A program made the translations under genes and the position numbers. DNA of 64,000 nucleotides, taken from NCBI GenBank assembly GCA_943914835.1, contig CALUDO010000006.1, positions 1 through 64,000 on the forward strand, in the 5' to 3' direction. The notes beneath the pieces are model-generated. The model was given only the letters and a program-made list of their open reading frames with translations. It was not told the DNA's origin and ran no database searches. Below, piece by piece: positions 15,147 to 24,233 of this stretch (position 1 is its first letter; each line of letters starts with the position of its first letter). Source of the stretch: an uncultured Eremococcus sp. (GTDB lineage: Bacteria > Bacillota > Bacilli > Lactobacillales > Aerococcaceae).

Positions 15147-15308
15147 CATGCGATGAGTCGAATGGCAATGTATTGCCATTTGTGGCAGCTAACTAGGGGC
15201 TTGACCCCAAGACCAGGAAGGTCGTTAGGAGCTTTCTGTGATGTGAACACAGATCTCGGTTACAAGTTAATTCTGCCGGTAAGGATTGGGGGAACCCAGT
15301 CCTTTTTT
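15147..15308 (+). ncRNA. Structured multi-branched non-coding RNA of unknown family
   Basis: About 160 bases between a strong promoter and a terminator, with no gene. Visible helices: AATGGCAA/TTGCCATT (15161-15180); a closing stem GGCAG (15184-15188) with CTGCC (15272-15276); inside it CTAAC (15189-15193) with GTTAG (15224-15228), enclosing GGGG-CTTGA-CCCC and GACC-AGGAA-GGTC; then CTGTG/CACAG (15236-15252). This branched shape is unlike 6S RNA. I see no motif of SRP, tmRNA, RNase P, T-box or a riboswitch class I know. The next gene starts 200 bases after the terminator and has its own -10, so a freestanding RNA is favoured over a leader. Confidence 0.65.
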
Positions 15309-15309
15309 T
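15281..15309 (+). terminator. Terminator of the ncRNA at 15147
   Basis: AGGATTGGG pairs with CCCAGTCCT (one G-U) around a short GGAA-like loop, followed by seven T. Confidence 0.88.
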
Positions 15310-15391
15310 CTTTACATAAATGCGGTGACTGTGACTTGCCTTAGCAAGCGGAATTTAGTAATGCAAAAATCATAAATTAGTCATAGACACT

Positions 15392-15400
15392 TGATATAAT
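15392..15400 (+). promoter_or_regulatory. Extended -10 promoter of the penicillin-binding protein gene
   Basis: TGA-TATAAT at 15392-15400, about 110 bases before the start codon. The -35 is not clear. Confidence 0.5.
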
Positions 15401-15511
15401 GTCTATAATCATCCTGCTTAGGCCTGAGGACATAATTGGTAGAATGTGTTTCAATATGTCTGATATAGCTTTACCAGGTTATTTGATTAGTAGAGGGGAG
15501 CCAGGAAGATA

Positions 15512-17626
15512 ATGAAGGAAGAAAGACATGAGCATAGGCAAGGCTTTCAATCCCTGCGGGCCTTGTGGACCTATTATCGGGGTTGGAAATGGCTTTTATT
15601 CCTAGGAATGACCCTAGCCTTGTTTCTATCTTCGTATTTGGTTTTGATTGCCAAAACGACAGATGTATCAACCCTACAGGAAGCTTTGAAGACGCAAACG
15701 GTGATTTATGGGTCTGATGACCAAGAAGCTGGTAAATTAACCAGCCAAAAGGGTGCTTACATTAACTTAGAAGATATCTCTCAACCCATGCGTGAGACTT
15801 TGATTGCGACTGAGGATAGACGCTTTTATGAGCACAAGGGTTTCGATACTCTGGGGATTGGGCGGGCCTTTGTTCGCTTATTAATTAACCGAAATGCTTC
15901 GGGTGGAGGTGGGTCTACTTTGACCCAACAGCTGGCCAAGAATGCTTTTCTAAGTGCCGACCAAACCCTGCAACGGAAGCTGAAAGAGCTTTTCCTTGCC
16001 ATCGAAATTGAGAAGGTCTATAGCAAGGATCAAATTCTAGAAATGTACCTCAACCATGCTTTTTTTGGTAATGGGGTCTGGGGAATAGAAAATGCTTCTC
16101 AGAAATATTTTGGCCATTCAGCTAGCCACTTGGATTGGGATGAAGCAGCTGTTTTAACGGGGATTTTGAAGGGGCCGTCACTTTTTAACCCGATTGATGA
16201 TTATGATGCGGCCATGGACCGCCGCAACTTGATATTGGATCTATTAGCTGATCAGGAAGTTTTGAGCCCAGAAGAAACTGAGGCTTACCAGAGTTATCCA
16301 ATCAATCTCTTGGATAACTATTATGCAGAAGATGATTACCGCTATCCTTCTTATTTTGATGCGGTTATCAATGAGGCCATCGCAATGGCGGATATTCCCG
16401 AGGATGACTTATTAGGCAAGGGTTATAAGATTTATACTAATCTGGATGTAGGTTACCAAGAAGCCTTAGATCAAGCCTATGCCAATGATTGGATGTTTCC
16501 AGCGGATGATCCGGAATCACCATTGGTTCAATCTGCCTCCGTTGTGGTAAATCCTAAGAATGGGGGAGTAGCTGCTGTCTATGGTGGACGAGGGGAATAT
16601 ACCTATCGCGGCTTTAACCGGGCTACAGATATGCTTCGGTCACCTGGTTCGACAATTAAACCTTTAGATGTTTATACGCCGGCCTTAGAAGCAGGTTACA
16701 CCATTCAAAGTTCTGTCCCGGATATTGTCCAAGCTTATGGTAGTGAGAACTATGCGCCAGAGAATTATGACCGGCAAACGGACCCCAGTGGTCAAGTCCC
16801 TCTCTATTATGCCTTAGCTCAGTCTAAGAATACATCGGCTGTTTATCTCATGGACCAACTTGGCATTGACAAAGCAGTTCATAAATTGAAACAGTTTGGT
16901 CTGAGTATTCCTAAGGAAGACCAACATTTGACCATGGCCTTAGGAGCCCTCAGTCGTGGAGTGACAGTCAAAGATATGGCTTCAGCTTATGCCGCTTTTG
17001 CTAACCAGGGTGTGCGGTCTGATTCTTACTTTATTCGTCGGATAGAGGATGCCAATGGTAAGGTTGTCTACGATAATGAGAATCCTCATAAGCATAAGGT
17101 GATGACCACCAATGTCGCTGCAGATATGACATCTATGATGTTGGAAACTTATGGGAGTCAAGGGACAGCCATGGGGGCTGGACCCGACTATGGTCAGCTT
17201 GCAGGTAAAACAGGGTCTACCGAGGTATCCGATGGAAATATGCAAACCCGAGATAAATGGATGATCGGGTATACCCCTGACTTTGTGCTTGCTTCTTGGG
17301 TTGGCTTAGATCAGGAAGCTGAAGGGACTTCTTTAGATACTTTAATGCCCACAGGAATGGGAGGTCTCTTTAATCAATTGACGACACAAGTCATGGCTCA
17401 GTCTCCCCAAACTCCATTTGAGGTCTTACCGGCATCTCAGATGACCCAAGCCTCCAATGATATGCCAGATAACTCGCTACAGGATACCACCTCTCGATGG
17501 TTGGACCAGGCAAGTGACTGGTTGCAAAATGAAGGCCCAGGTTGGGTAGAGCAAGCCAAAGAAGCTGGTCAAAAAATGATTGAAGCAGCTGACCAATGGT
17601 TTCAAAGTCTTGATTTATCTTTCTAG
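15512..17626 (+). CDS. Class A penicillin-binding protein (transglycosylase/transpeptidase)
   Basis: A 704-residue bifunctional peptidoglycan synthase. Residues about 26-48 are the membrane anchor. The GT51 glycosyltransferase domain (about 75-245) has ATEDRRFYEHKGFD with the catalytic Glu, GGGGSTLTQQLAKN, and MYLNHAFFGNGVWGIE. The transpeptidase domain has SxxK at S380-K383 (GSTIKP), SxN at S438-N440 (SKN) and KTGS at 566-569. After the domain the tail (about 640-704) is Gln/Trp-rich and uncharacterised. It resembles PBP2a/PBP1b of Firmicutes more than PBP1a. It is transcribed before the yheA-yhaO block but separated by its own downstream promoter. Confidence 0.93.
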   Translation: MKEERHEHRQGFQSLRALWTYYRGWKWLLFLGMTLALFLSSYLVLIAKTTDVSTLQEALKTQTVIYGSDDQEAGKLTSQKGAYINLEDISQPMRETLIATEDRRFYEHKGFDTLGIGRAFVRLLINRNASGGGGSTLTQQLAKNAFLSADQTLQRKLKELFLAIEIEKVYSKDQILEMYLNHAFFGNGVWGIENASQKYFGHSASHLDWDEAAVLTGILKGPSLFNPIDDYDAAMDRRNLILDLLADQEVLSPEETEAYQSYPINLLDNYYAEDDYRYPSYFDAVINEAIAMADIPEDDLLGKGYKIYTNLDVGYQEALDQAYANDWMFPADDPESPLVQSASVVVNPKNGGVAAVYGGRGEYTYRGFNRATDMLRSPGSTIKPLDVYTPALEAGYTIQSSVPDIVQAYGSENYAPENYDRQTDPSGQVPLYYALAQSKNTSAVYLMDQLGIDKAVHKLKQFGLSIPKEDQHLTMALGALSRGVTVKDMASAYAAFANQGVRSDSYFIRRIEDANGKVVYDNENPHKHKVMTTNVAADMTSMMLETYGSQGTAMGAGPDYGQLAGKTGSTEVSDGNMQTRDKWMIGYTPDFVLASWVGLDQEAEGTSLDTLMPTGMGGLFNQLTTQVMAQSPQTPFEVLPASQMTQASNDMPDNSLQDTTSRWLDQASDWLQNEGPGWVEQAKEAGQKMIEAADQWFQSLDLSF

Positions 17627-17656
17627 GGATCTCTTTGGTGACAGCTAGGGTCAGCA

Positions 17657-17685
17657 TTGGAATTTAAGGTGAAATCTGCTATGAT
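17657..17685 (+). promoter_or_regulatory. Promoter of the YheA-like gene
   Basis: TTGGAA (17657-17662), a 17-base spacer and TATGAT (17680-17685), with an extended TGC. Confidence 0.65.
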
Positions 17686-17709
17686 AAGACTTACAGTGAG
17701 GTGACGAAA

Positions 17710-18060
17710 ATGACAGAAAATAATGTAAATATTTATGATACAGCCAACCAGTTAGAACGTGATTTGAGAAGTTTGCCAGCTTATGAAGGACTGAAAGAAG
17801 CCTTGACTGCAATCCGAGCAGACCAAGAAGCGAATCAACTCTTTGAACAATTTAGAGATACAACTCGGTCCTTACAAGAGAAACAAATGCAGGGACAAGA
17901 ACCTAGCCAAGAGGAAATGACTAAGTTGCAAGACTTATCGGCCAGTATTTCTGATAATGAGTTGATTATGCAGTTGATGCAACGTGAACAAGAGGTTAGT
18001 CAAACAATTAATGACATTAATGATATCATTATGAAACCCTTAAGTGACATTTACAATTAA
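17710..18060 (+). CDS. YlbF/YmcA-family protein (YheA type)
   Basis: A 116-residue, almost entirely helical cytoplasmic protein (YlbF/YmcA superfamily, YheA branch). NIYDTANQLERDLRSLPAYEGLKEAL at the N-terminus is typical (shown here only as a pattern: IYD, NxLE, LR, Y..LK). YlbF and YmcA of Bacillus act with RNase Y; the YheA branch is not assigned. The start at 17710 is used because AGGTGA lies 5 bases upstream. The gene lies next to yhaO-yhaN-yhaM, a common Firmicutes neighbourhood. Confidence 0.8.
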   Translation: MTENNVNIYDTANQLERDLRSLPAYEGLKEALTAIRADQEANQLFEQFRDTTRSLQEKQMQGQEPSQEEMTKLQDLSASISDNELIMQLMQREQEVSQTINDINDIIMKPLSDIYN

Positions 18061-18075
18061 GGATGAATATGAATG

Positions 18076-18127
18076 ACCAACTGGAGTGTATTTTCTTTTC
18101 TGAATGCAGTTTTCAGTTGGTTTTTTT
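18076..18127 (+). terminator. Terminator after the YheA-like gene
   Basis: ACCAACTG (18076-18083) pairs with CAGTTGGT (18114-18121), followed by TTTTTT. The loop is about 30 bases and can form smaller pairs. Confidence 0.7.
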
Positions 18128-18176
18128 GTAAAGAATTTTGTGATTTTATTCTAATGGGATAGAAAGGTGTGAACCT

Positions 18177-19451
18177 ATGAAACTGTTGCATTTAGCGGAT
18201 CTTCATTTGGATTCGCCCTTTGTTGGTCTAAGTAAGCACCTCCAGGCTATCCAAGACCAATTAATCCAGGCGCCCTATCAAGCTTTTGAACGAGCAGTAT
18301 CGGTGGCCATTAACCGTCAAGTTGATGTCGTCTTAATAGCTGGAGATGTCTATAATGCGGACCGACCCTCCATTTACGCTCAACACTTCTTCCTTAAGCA
18401 GCTGGACCGCCTGCATCAGGCTCAAATTCCAGTGGTCTTCAGCCATGGCAACCACGATTATATCAAAACAGATAAGTATCATTTGAATTTGCCTGATAAT
18501 ACCCATGTCTTTGAAGATGACCAGGTGGCCTACTTTGATTTGGACCTAACCAATGGGGAACGGGTTCGAATTTATGGCTTCTCCTATACCAGTCGTTGGA
18601 TTCATGACCGCAAGGGTCAAGAGTTTCCAGTCAACCCTCAAATCACAGACTATACAATTGGAATGCTGCATGGAAGTGAGGAAGGTATAGAGTCTGAAAA
18701 GGGGACCTACGCTCCTTTTACGGTGGCTGAACTTGTCAATAAACATTATGACTATTGGGCCTTGGGCCACATTCATCAAGCGGGTGTATTGAACCAGGCT
18801 CCTCTGATTCAATATGCTGGGACCAGTCAAGGAAGACACCGGAATGAATCCGGAGATAAGGGGGCATATATCGTAACCTTATCTCCCAACCAACCAGCCG
18901 ACAATGAATTCGTCTCTCTAGCAGAGATTCTATTTAAAGATAGCCAAATCCAGTGCCAAGAAGATTGGACCTTAGATAAATTATTAGAGGCCCTGGAAAG
19001 CACAGTCACATCCTATAAAGAAGAAGGTCAAGCTAGGGGTCAAGCTTATCTTTTATCGATTGAATTAAAAGACCTAGACTTATTGGATGCAGATGTGATT
19101 GATCGAGTTGAAGCGGGAGAATTAAATAATATGTTGACTACCCTTCAAGATTTAAGTGATCCCTTTGTGGCAATTCTTGAAATAACTTATCAAATGAATC
19201 CCGCACTAAACGTCTTTGACTATGATGTTCAGTTGAAGGAAAGCTTCCAAGATGCCTTAGACTTCGTGCAAGAGGATGACCATTACCAGGCTATTATGGC
19301 TGATTTCTTTGGACACCCCCTTGTTCAAACACGTTTGAATCATTTAAGACAGGACCAAGAATTAAAGGAGCGAATTTACCAAGAGGCTAGGACCTATCTC
19401 TTGCGACAATTCGGCCTAGAAAGAAAGGAAGGTAAACTAGATGAAGATTAA
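18177..19451 (+). CDS. yhaO: YhaO: SbcD-like DNA metallophosphoesterase
   Basis: A 424-residue calcineurin-like phosphoesterase of the SbcD/Mre11 family. Motifs in order: LHLADLHLDSPF (D and H metal ligands), LIAGDVYNADRP, FSHGNHDY, GMLHGSEEG and ALGHIHQAG. The partner ATPase gene yhaN overlaps its end by 11 bases, so the two are translationally coupled and probably form an SbcCD/Mre11-Rad50-like nuclease complex acting on DNA ends or hairpins. Length is the family norm. Confidence 0.92.
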   Translation: MKLLHLADLHLDSPFVGLSKHLQAIQDQLIQAPYQAFERAVSVAINRQVDVVLIAGDVYNADRPSIYAQHFFLKQLDRLHQAQIPVVFSHGNHDYIKTDKYHLNLPDNTHVFEDDQVAYFDLDLTNGERVRIYGFSYTSRWIHDRKGQEFPVNPQITDYTIGMLHGSEEGIESEKGTYAPFTVAELVNKHYDYWALGHIHQAGVLNQAPLIQYAGTSQGRHRNESGDKGAYIVTLSPNQPADNEFVSLAEILFKDSQIQCQEDWTLDKLLEALESTVTSYKEEGQARGQAYLLSIELKDLDLLDADVIDRVEAGELNNMLTTLQDLSDPFVAILEITYQMNPALNVFDYDVQLKESFQDALDFVQEDDHYQAIMADFFGHPLVQTRLNHLRQDQELKERIYQEARTYLLRQFGLERKEGKLDED

Positions 19452-22266
19452 AACCCTCGATATCTATGGATATGGTAAATGGGTTAATCAATCTTTTGAT
19501 ATTCATTCAGACCTTCAACTCTTCTATGGCAAGAACGAATCGGGTAAGTCAACGATTCAATCCTTTATTCGGAGTATCTTGTTTGGCTTTCCAGATAAGC
19601 GGAAGCGGAAAGTGAAGCAGAATCGCTACGAACCCAAACAAGCAGATGCCTATGGTGGCCGTATTCTCCTTGAAGATGGAGAACTTGGTCAGGTATGGAT
19701 TGAACGAACAGCCAATAGCCTGAAAGTAACGGACTCTACTGGTCAGGACCTAGGTCAGGCAGGTTTGGATAAGATTCTCGGAGGAATTGATGGAAGTCTT
19801 TACGATACCTTCTATGCCTTTAATCTAGAGAACCTTCAGACCTTGGCCGGGGTCGGATCCGATCAGTTGAGTGATTATTTCTTAAGTGTGGGAACTCTTG
19901 GTTCTGATAAATTCCTTCGCCTATCCAAAAATTTGGACAAGGAAGCTCGGAATCTTTTTAAGAGTCGGGGAAGTAATCCACCGCTCAATACACTTCTTGA
20001 AGAATATGATGAACTGGCACAGCACTTGGATGACAAGCAGGCGCAGATGTCTCGCTATAATAACCTGGTTAAACAAGAGCAGGAAGAAATTAAAACCATT
20101 AAGGAGATTGAAAGCAAAATCGCAAGCCTTGATGATCAGTTAAAAGCCAGTGATCAAATGCTGACCCGGTATGATATTTTCTTAAAGGATAAGGCGGCTG
20201 AAAGAGAACTTGACCGCTTAACATATACAGAAATTGACAGGGAAGCTCCGGGGAAGTTAGATCAGAAGAAGCAACAGATTCAACAAAATCAACTTCAATT
20301 AGCGCAATTACAAGAGCGCTTGAAACATGTGCAGGGTCAATTGCAGGAAGAAACTCGGTTACTTTGGGCTAGAAACCATAAAGAAGAACGAAGAGAATGG
20401 TATCAAGCAACTCAATCTATTAAAGACACTCAGGCTCATTTGGAACAAATGGCTCACTTGCTTCAAGAAAACGAAGCCTCTATGGAGCAATTAGCACGGC
20501 GTAATCAATTCTATCCAGATAAGATAGAAGATAGCCAAAGCTATCAAATTAAATTAGAGAATGGTATAGGGATTCAGGCGGACAAAGATGACTTGGAAGG
20601 TCGGATTGACCAAGTAAGATATGAACGTAAGGTTTACCTTAATCAGCGCAAGGACCAACAGAATTACTCAGCCATTGTCCGCCAACAGATGGCCAAATTA
20701 GAGAATCAACGGATGAACGAAGAAGAGCTCTTGATTCAAGAAACCAGTTTAAAAGACTATTTTTTTGGAGGCCTCTTCTTTATCATTGGATTATCCATTG
20801 TGGGTTATTGTTTGATGGCTCATCTTTCTTTGACTTCCCTTTACTTTATTCTGGGAAGTCTGATTACCCTCTTGGGCAGCGGTCTTTGCGTTTATACCTT
20901 CCTGAACCATCGACGGAAATTTCAAGCCTTTCAGGAGAGTCCTATTCTCATGAAATTAGATGAACTTAAAGGGCAAGAGAAACAATACCGGCAGCGGTCC
21001 CAAGAGCTGGGCTTAGAAATCAATGAGCGTGAAGAAATCCTTGAAAGTTACTTGGATGACTTGGATCAAATTATGGTCCAACAGCGGCGGTGGTTAACTG
21101 ATTTAGGTTTCTACCCTACAGCAGATCCTGACTTGGTCTTGAAAGCTAATCCAGTAAAGGATTATTTCCAAATGCAGGCCAAGTGCCAAGACTATCGAGC
21201 AGCCCTAGACGAAGATCAAGACAAGGTAGATGCTTGGAGGACCAGCCTAGATTCTCTCTTAGACCGGTTTTCTCTACCGGTTAATGATCCAACCACCCGA
21301 CAGTTAATTCGATTCGTTGAAGAAACTGAAGCAAGCCTGAAAGAAGCAGAAGGCCGGGGAGAGCGGTTAGATCAATTGCTTGAAGATATTCAAGCGAATA
21401 TGTCTGCTCTGGACCAGAAGAATCAAACCTTAAAACAAGAAACTCAAACAATCCTCAAAGCTAGTCACAGCCAGTCTGAGGATGATTTCAAGGACAAGGT
21501 GAAGGTGAATGATCGGATTGAGAAACTGAGACAGGAAAGAGATCTTCATGCGACTTACATTCAAGGACATGAAAGTGGCTTAGAGGCTATTGAATCGAAA
21601 CAGGCTCTCCTAGACCATCATCAAGACCTACAACGACAACTGAAACTTCATAAAGACCAGGTTAGCCCCCACCAACATCAAAGGGCTAATCTAGCTGTTG
21701 AAATCAAGCTCTTGCAAGAGGATGGTAGTTTCCAAGAAATCCAACAGAAATTAGTGAATAAGGAAAGCCAAATCAGAGCTGTCCTTGAGGAGTGGGGAAG
21801 AAAGCAGTTGGCTATGGCGATGATTGAACAAACACTCAGCCAAGGCTTGGATGACCCTCTACCTGAAATGATCGCGATTGCGAGTGATATTTTTGCGAGT
21901 TTAACCTTTGGTCGGTATAGCCAAATTAAAGCTAATAAAAATAGCCTCAAAGTCAAACATAATTCGGATGTTTTGTTTGCACCTCATGAATTATCTCAGG
22001 GGACTCTGGAGCAACTCTATGTGGCTATCCGCCTAGCCTTTATTCTCAGTGCAGAGAATCTTGTCCAAATGCCCATTATTATTGATGACGCTTTTGTCAA
22101 TTTCGATGAGGTTCGTAAGACCAGTATGAATCAAGTTCTAGAGAAGGTCAGCGAAAAGATACAAATTCTTTACTTTACCTTCGATCAACAAACGATTGAT
22201 TCATTCAATCAAGAACAGATCATTAGCCTAGAATCTGTGGACAAGAATGTCGATAGAAAGGATTGA
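19441..22266 (+). CDS. yhaN: YhaN: SbcC/Rad50-like ATPase
   Basis: A 941-residue SMC-type ATPase. Walker A is FYGKNESGKST at about 30-40. The signature HELSQGTLEQLYVAIRLAF and Walker B PIIIDDAFVNFDE lie near the C-terminus, separated from the N-terminus by long coiled coils. In the middle (about 440-490) are two hydrophobic segments, a known feature of the YhaN branch of unknown purpose; they suggest that the coiled coil touches the membrane. It overlaps yhaO and is followed by yhaM after 2 bases. Confidence 0.92.
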   Translation: MKIKTLDIYGYGKWVNQSFDIHSDLQLFYGKNESGKSTIQSFIRSILFGFPDKRKRKVKQNRYEPKQADAYGGRILLEDGELGQVWIERTANSLKVTDSTGQDLGQAGLDKILGGIDGSLYDTFYAFNLENLQTLAGVGSDQLSDYFLSVGTLGSDKFLRLSKNLDKEARNLFKSRGSNPPLNTLLEEYDELAQHLDDKQAQMSRYNNLVKQEQEEIKTIKEIESKIASLDDQLKASDQMLTRYDIFLKDKAAERELDRLTYTEIDREAPGKLDQKKQQIQQNQLQLAQLQERLKHVQGQLQEETRLLWARNHKEERREWYQATQSIKDTQAHLEQMAHLLQENEASMEQLARRNQFYPDKIEDSQSYQIKLENGIGIQADKDDLEGRIDQVRYERKVYLNQRKDQQNYSAIVRQQMAKLENQRMNEEELLIQETSLKDYFFGGLFFIIGLSIVGYCLMAHLSLTSLYFILGSLITLLGSGLCVYTFLNHRRKFQAFQESPILMKLDELKGQEKQYRQRSQELGLEINEREEILESYLDDLDQIMVQQRRWLTDLGFYPTADPDLVLKANPVKDYFQMQAKCQDYRAALDEDQDKVDAWRTSLDSLLDRFSLPVNDPTTRQLIRFVEETEASLKEAEGRGERLDQLLEDIQANMSALDQKNQTLKQETQTILKASHSQSEDDFKDKVKVNDRIEKLRQERDLHATYIQGHESGLEAIESKQALLDHHQDLQRQLKLHKDQVSPHQHQRANLAVEIKLLQEDGSFQEIQQKLVNKESQIRAVLEEWGRKQLAMAMIEQTLSQGLDDPLPEMIAIASDIFASLTFGRYSQIKANKNSLKVKHNSDVLFAPHELSQGTLEQLYVAIRLAFILSAENLVQMPIIIDDAFVNFDEVRKTSMNQVLEKVSEKIQILYFTFDQQTIDSFNQEQIISLESVDKNVDRKD

Positions 22267-22268
22267 CC

Positions 22269-23216
22269 ATGACACAATTATTTGATTTACATGACGGGGA
22301 GAGCTTTGGGCTCTTTGTACTCATAAAAGCAGCGGACAAGCGGGTGGCCAGAAATGGCAACCCCTTTATTGCCTTTCGCTTTCAAGATCGGTCGGGATCT
22401 ATGGATGGCATGTATTGGTCAGCGACTGACCGTGAGATTGCTACCTTTCAAGCTGGTAAAGTCGTCTTCTTAAAGGGGCGGCGGGATACCTACCAAGGTA
22501 GTCCTCAGATTAAAATTGAAGCCATTCGTTTGGCGGAACTTGGAGAACCCGATGATCCTACCCTCTATGTAGAACGCATTGAAGCTAAAAGGGAAGACTT
22601 ACAAGAAGAATTGGAGGATTACCTTACCTTAATTACTGAACCCCATATCTCTCGGATTGTTCGTCGTATTCTCAAAGAGGCAGAGGAAGCCTTCTTTACC
22701 TATCCAGCGGCCAAACGTATCCACCATGCTGTAGCCGGTGGCTTATCTTTTCATACCATTTCAATGCTACGCGTGGCCAAGTCCCTCTTAGATATTTATC
22801 CTCAATTAAATCCCTCTCTTTTGATTGGTGGAATTATTCTCCATGATATTGGTAAGACCTTAGAATTGTCAGGTCCGATTTCAACAGAATACACCTTGAA
22901 GGGGCAACTCCAAGGACATATTGTTCTAATTGATGAGCTTATTGATCGAGCAGCCAGTCAATTAGGCTTTCAAGCAGATGATAATGAGGAAGTACTTTTA
23001 TTGAAGCATATGGTCCTTGCCCACCATGGGAAAATGGAATATGGTAGTCCCGTGCTTCCTCATCTCTTAGAAGCTGAAATTATTCATTACATTGATGATA
23101 TGGATGCCAAGATTAATATGATTAGTCAGGCTCTAGAACAAACAGAACCCGGGACCTTTAGTCAGCAAATTTTTGCCTTAGATCGCAGAGCTATCTACCG
23201 GCCTAAGTTTAAATAG
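22269..23216 (+). CDS. yhaM: YhaM: 3'-5' exoribonuclease
   Basis: A 315-residue exonuclease with an N-terminal OB nucleic-acid-binding fold (about 8-95) and an HD domain. The metal ligands are visible in AVAGGLSFHT, LHDIGKTLEL, VLAHHGKMEYG and YIDDMDAK. In Bacillus YhaM degrades RNA and single-stranded DNA from the 3' end and trims ends left by Rho-independent termination. The start at ATG 22269 has AAGGA at the right distance; a TTG six bases earlier is in frame but too close to it. It starts 2 bases after yhaN, so it is one operon. Confidence 0.92.
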   Translation: MTQLFDLHDGESFGLFVLIKAADKRVARNGNPFIAFRFQDRSGSMDGMYWSATDREIATFQAGKVVFLKGRRDTYQGSPQIKIEAIRLAELGEPDDPTLYVERIEAKREDLQEELEDYLTLITEPHISRIVRRILKEAEEAFFTYPAAKRIHHAVAGGLSFHTISMLRVAKSLLDIYPQLNPSLLIGGIILHDIGKTLELSGPISTEYTLKGQLQGHIVLIDELIDRAASQLGFQADDNEEVLLLKHMVLAHHGKMEYGSPVLPHLLEAEIIHYIDDMDAKINMISQALEQTEPGTFSQQIFALDRRAIYRPKFK

Positions 23217-23227
23217 GAGGGGAAGTT

Positions 23228-23839
23228 ATGTCAGAAAAGAAGTCACAGTCTCATGACCTGATTCATAATCATGACCACGATCATGAAGATGGTTGCCAGT
23301 GTGGTCATGACCATGCGTCTGCCTTAGATCATTTGGACCACCATCATGGTAGTGAATTTAACTTAGTTGGAGAAACTAAAGCCTCTATTGAGAAGGTTTG
23401 GAGCTATTTGACTGTAAACAAGAAGCTGGATCAATGGTTTCCTGGGTTAAGCTATGAAGACCAAGTTGCTCCAGGTCATTATTTGCATGTGATTGGCAAG
23501 GATGGGCAGGTTCTTGAGCGGAATTTGATTACGGATGTTACCCCATCATCCTATCTTGCTTTTATGTGGGGAGTGTATGGAAGTAGCCTGGCCTTCACTT
23601 TGAGGGAACTCGGACCAGAAATGACTGAGATTAGTTTGACCCAATGGGTATATGACCTGAATGACCAGGTAGCTGTAGATTTAGCTGTCTGGCATGTGGC
23701 TCTTCAAGATTTGGGGGCCGTTTTAGAAGGTGGCAAGTCTTTTGACCGCCAGAAAGAAATTCAGAAAGTCCTTCCGGAAGTCCAAAACTTATTGAAGGAA
23801 GCAAAGGTAGGTCAGGATCATCATCATCACGATCATTAA
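23228..23839 (+). CDS. SRPBCC/AHSA1-type protein with His-rich ends
   Basis: A 203-residue protein. The core, residues about 45-175, is an SRPBCC (START-like) fold related to activators of Hsp90 ATPase-1-type proteins: IEKVWSYLT, LDQWFPGL, LAFMWGVYG. The first 45 residues are unusually rich in His, Asp and Cys (NHDHDHEDGCQCGHDH, then LDHHHG) and the last six residues are nearly all His (HHHHDH). Such ends are expected to bind zinc, nickel or copper. The partner and function are unknown. It begins 11 bases after yhaM with AGGAGG and is probably the last gene of that operon. Confidence 0.75.
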   Translation: MSEKKSQSHDLIHNHDHDHEDGCQCGHDHASALDHLDHHHGSEFNLVGETKASIEKVWSYLTVNKKLDQWFPGLSYEDQVAPGHYLHVIGKDGQVLERNLITDVTPSSYLAFMWGVYGSSLAFTLRELGPEMTEISLTQWVYDLNDQVAVDLAVWHVALQDLGAVLEGGKSFDRQKEIQKVLPEVQNLLKEAKVGQDHHHHDH

Positions 23840-23854
23840 TTGTGAATACTATAA

Positions 23855-23881
23855 AAAGCAGCCGGTTTGGCTGCTTTCTTT
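23855..23881 (+). terminator. Terminator of the yhaO-yhaN-yhaM operon
   Basis: AAAGCAGCC pairs with GGCTGCTTT around a short loop, followed by CTTTG. Confidence 0.75.
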
Positions 23882-23891
23882 GTAATCAGAC

Positions 23892-24051
23892 TTATAATTG
23901 ACCAGTGATAATATTCATAAGGGTGGATTTTCCTTCACCATTGGCCCCAACTAGACTGATATGTTCCTTTTTAAGAGGTGGAAGGAAACATCCTCAAAAA
24001 TAGCCCGGTCTCCAAACTATGACTCATATAACTAACATCTAGTAAACTCAT
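23892..24051 (-). pseudogene. Truncated, frameshifted remnant of an ABC-F ATPase gene
   Basis: On the minus strand ATG at 24051 follows a ribosome site (AAAAGGGG). The translation starts MSLLDVSYMSHS. A single-base deletion near 24013-24016 shifts the frame. Reading through it gives FGDRAIFEDVSFHLLKK, then SLVGANGEGKSTLMNIITG, which is the N-terminus of an ABC-F (YkpA/Uup-like) protein including Walker A. A TAA at 23892-23894 ends the frame after about 53 codons. Complete ABC-F proteins are over 500 residues, and no remainder is seen upstream or downstream. Confidence 0.8.
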
Positions 24052-24171
24052 TGGCCTACCCCTTTTCTAACTTGATTCAATTATAACAAAGTTGTTCTTG
24101 CCTTTAACCAGGTCGGTCTCTAGTTTAATTTCAGGGAGTCAGTAGTGAATCAGCTTATGTCTTTGACAGGG

Positions 24172-24202
24172 TTGGAAGAGGAAAGCCCCTTTATGGTATA
24201 CT
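24172..24202 (+). promoter_or_regulatory. Promoter of the phosphatase-tex pair
   Basis: TTGGAA (24172-24177), a 19-base spacer and an extended TGG-TATACT (-10 at 24197-24202). Confidence 0.55.
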
Positions 24203-24233
24203 AATTTGCAAGTAAAAAAGATGGGGAGTATGT

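Noticed and set aside
15185..15235. SRP RNA candidate because of the CAGGAAGG loop
   Set aside because: The matching AGGTCAGG strand of the SRP helix 8 loop is missing.
15153..15344. A 63-codon open frame over the ncRNA at 15147
   Set aside because: It runs through the hairpins and terminator, has no ribosome site and no protein-like composition.
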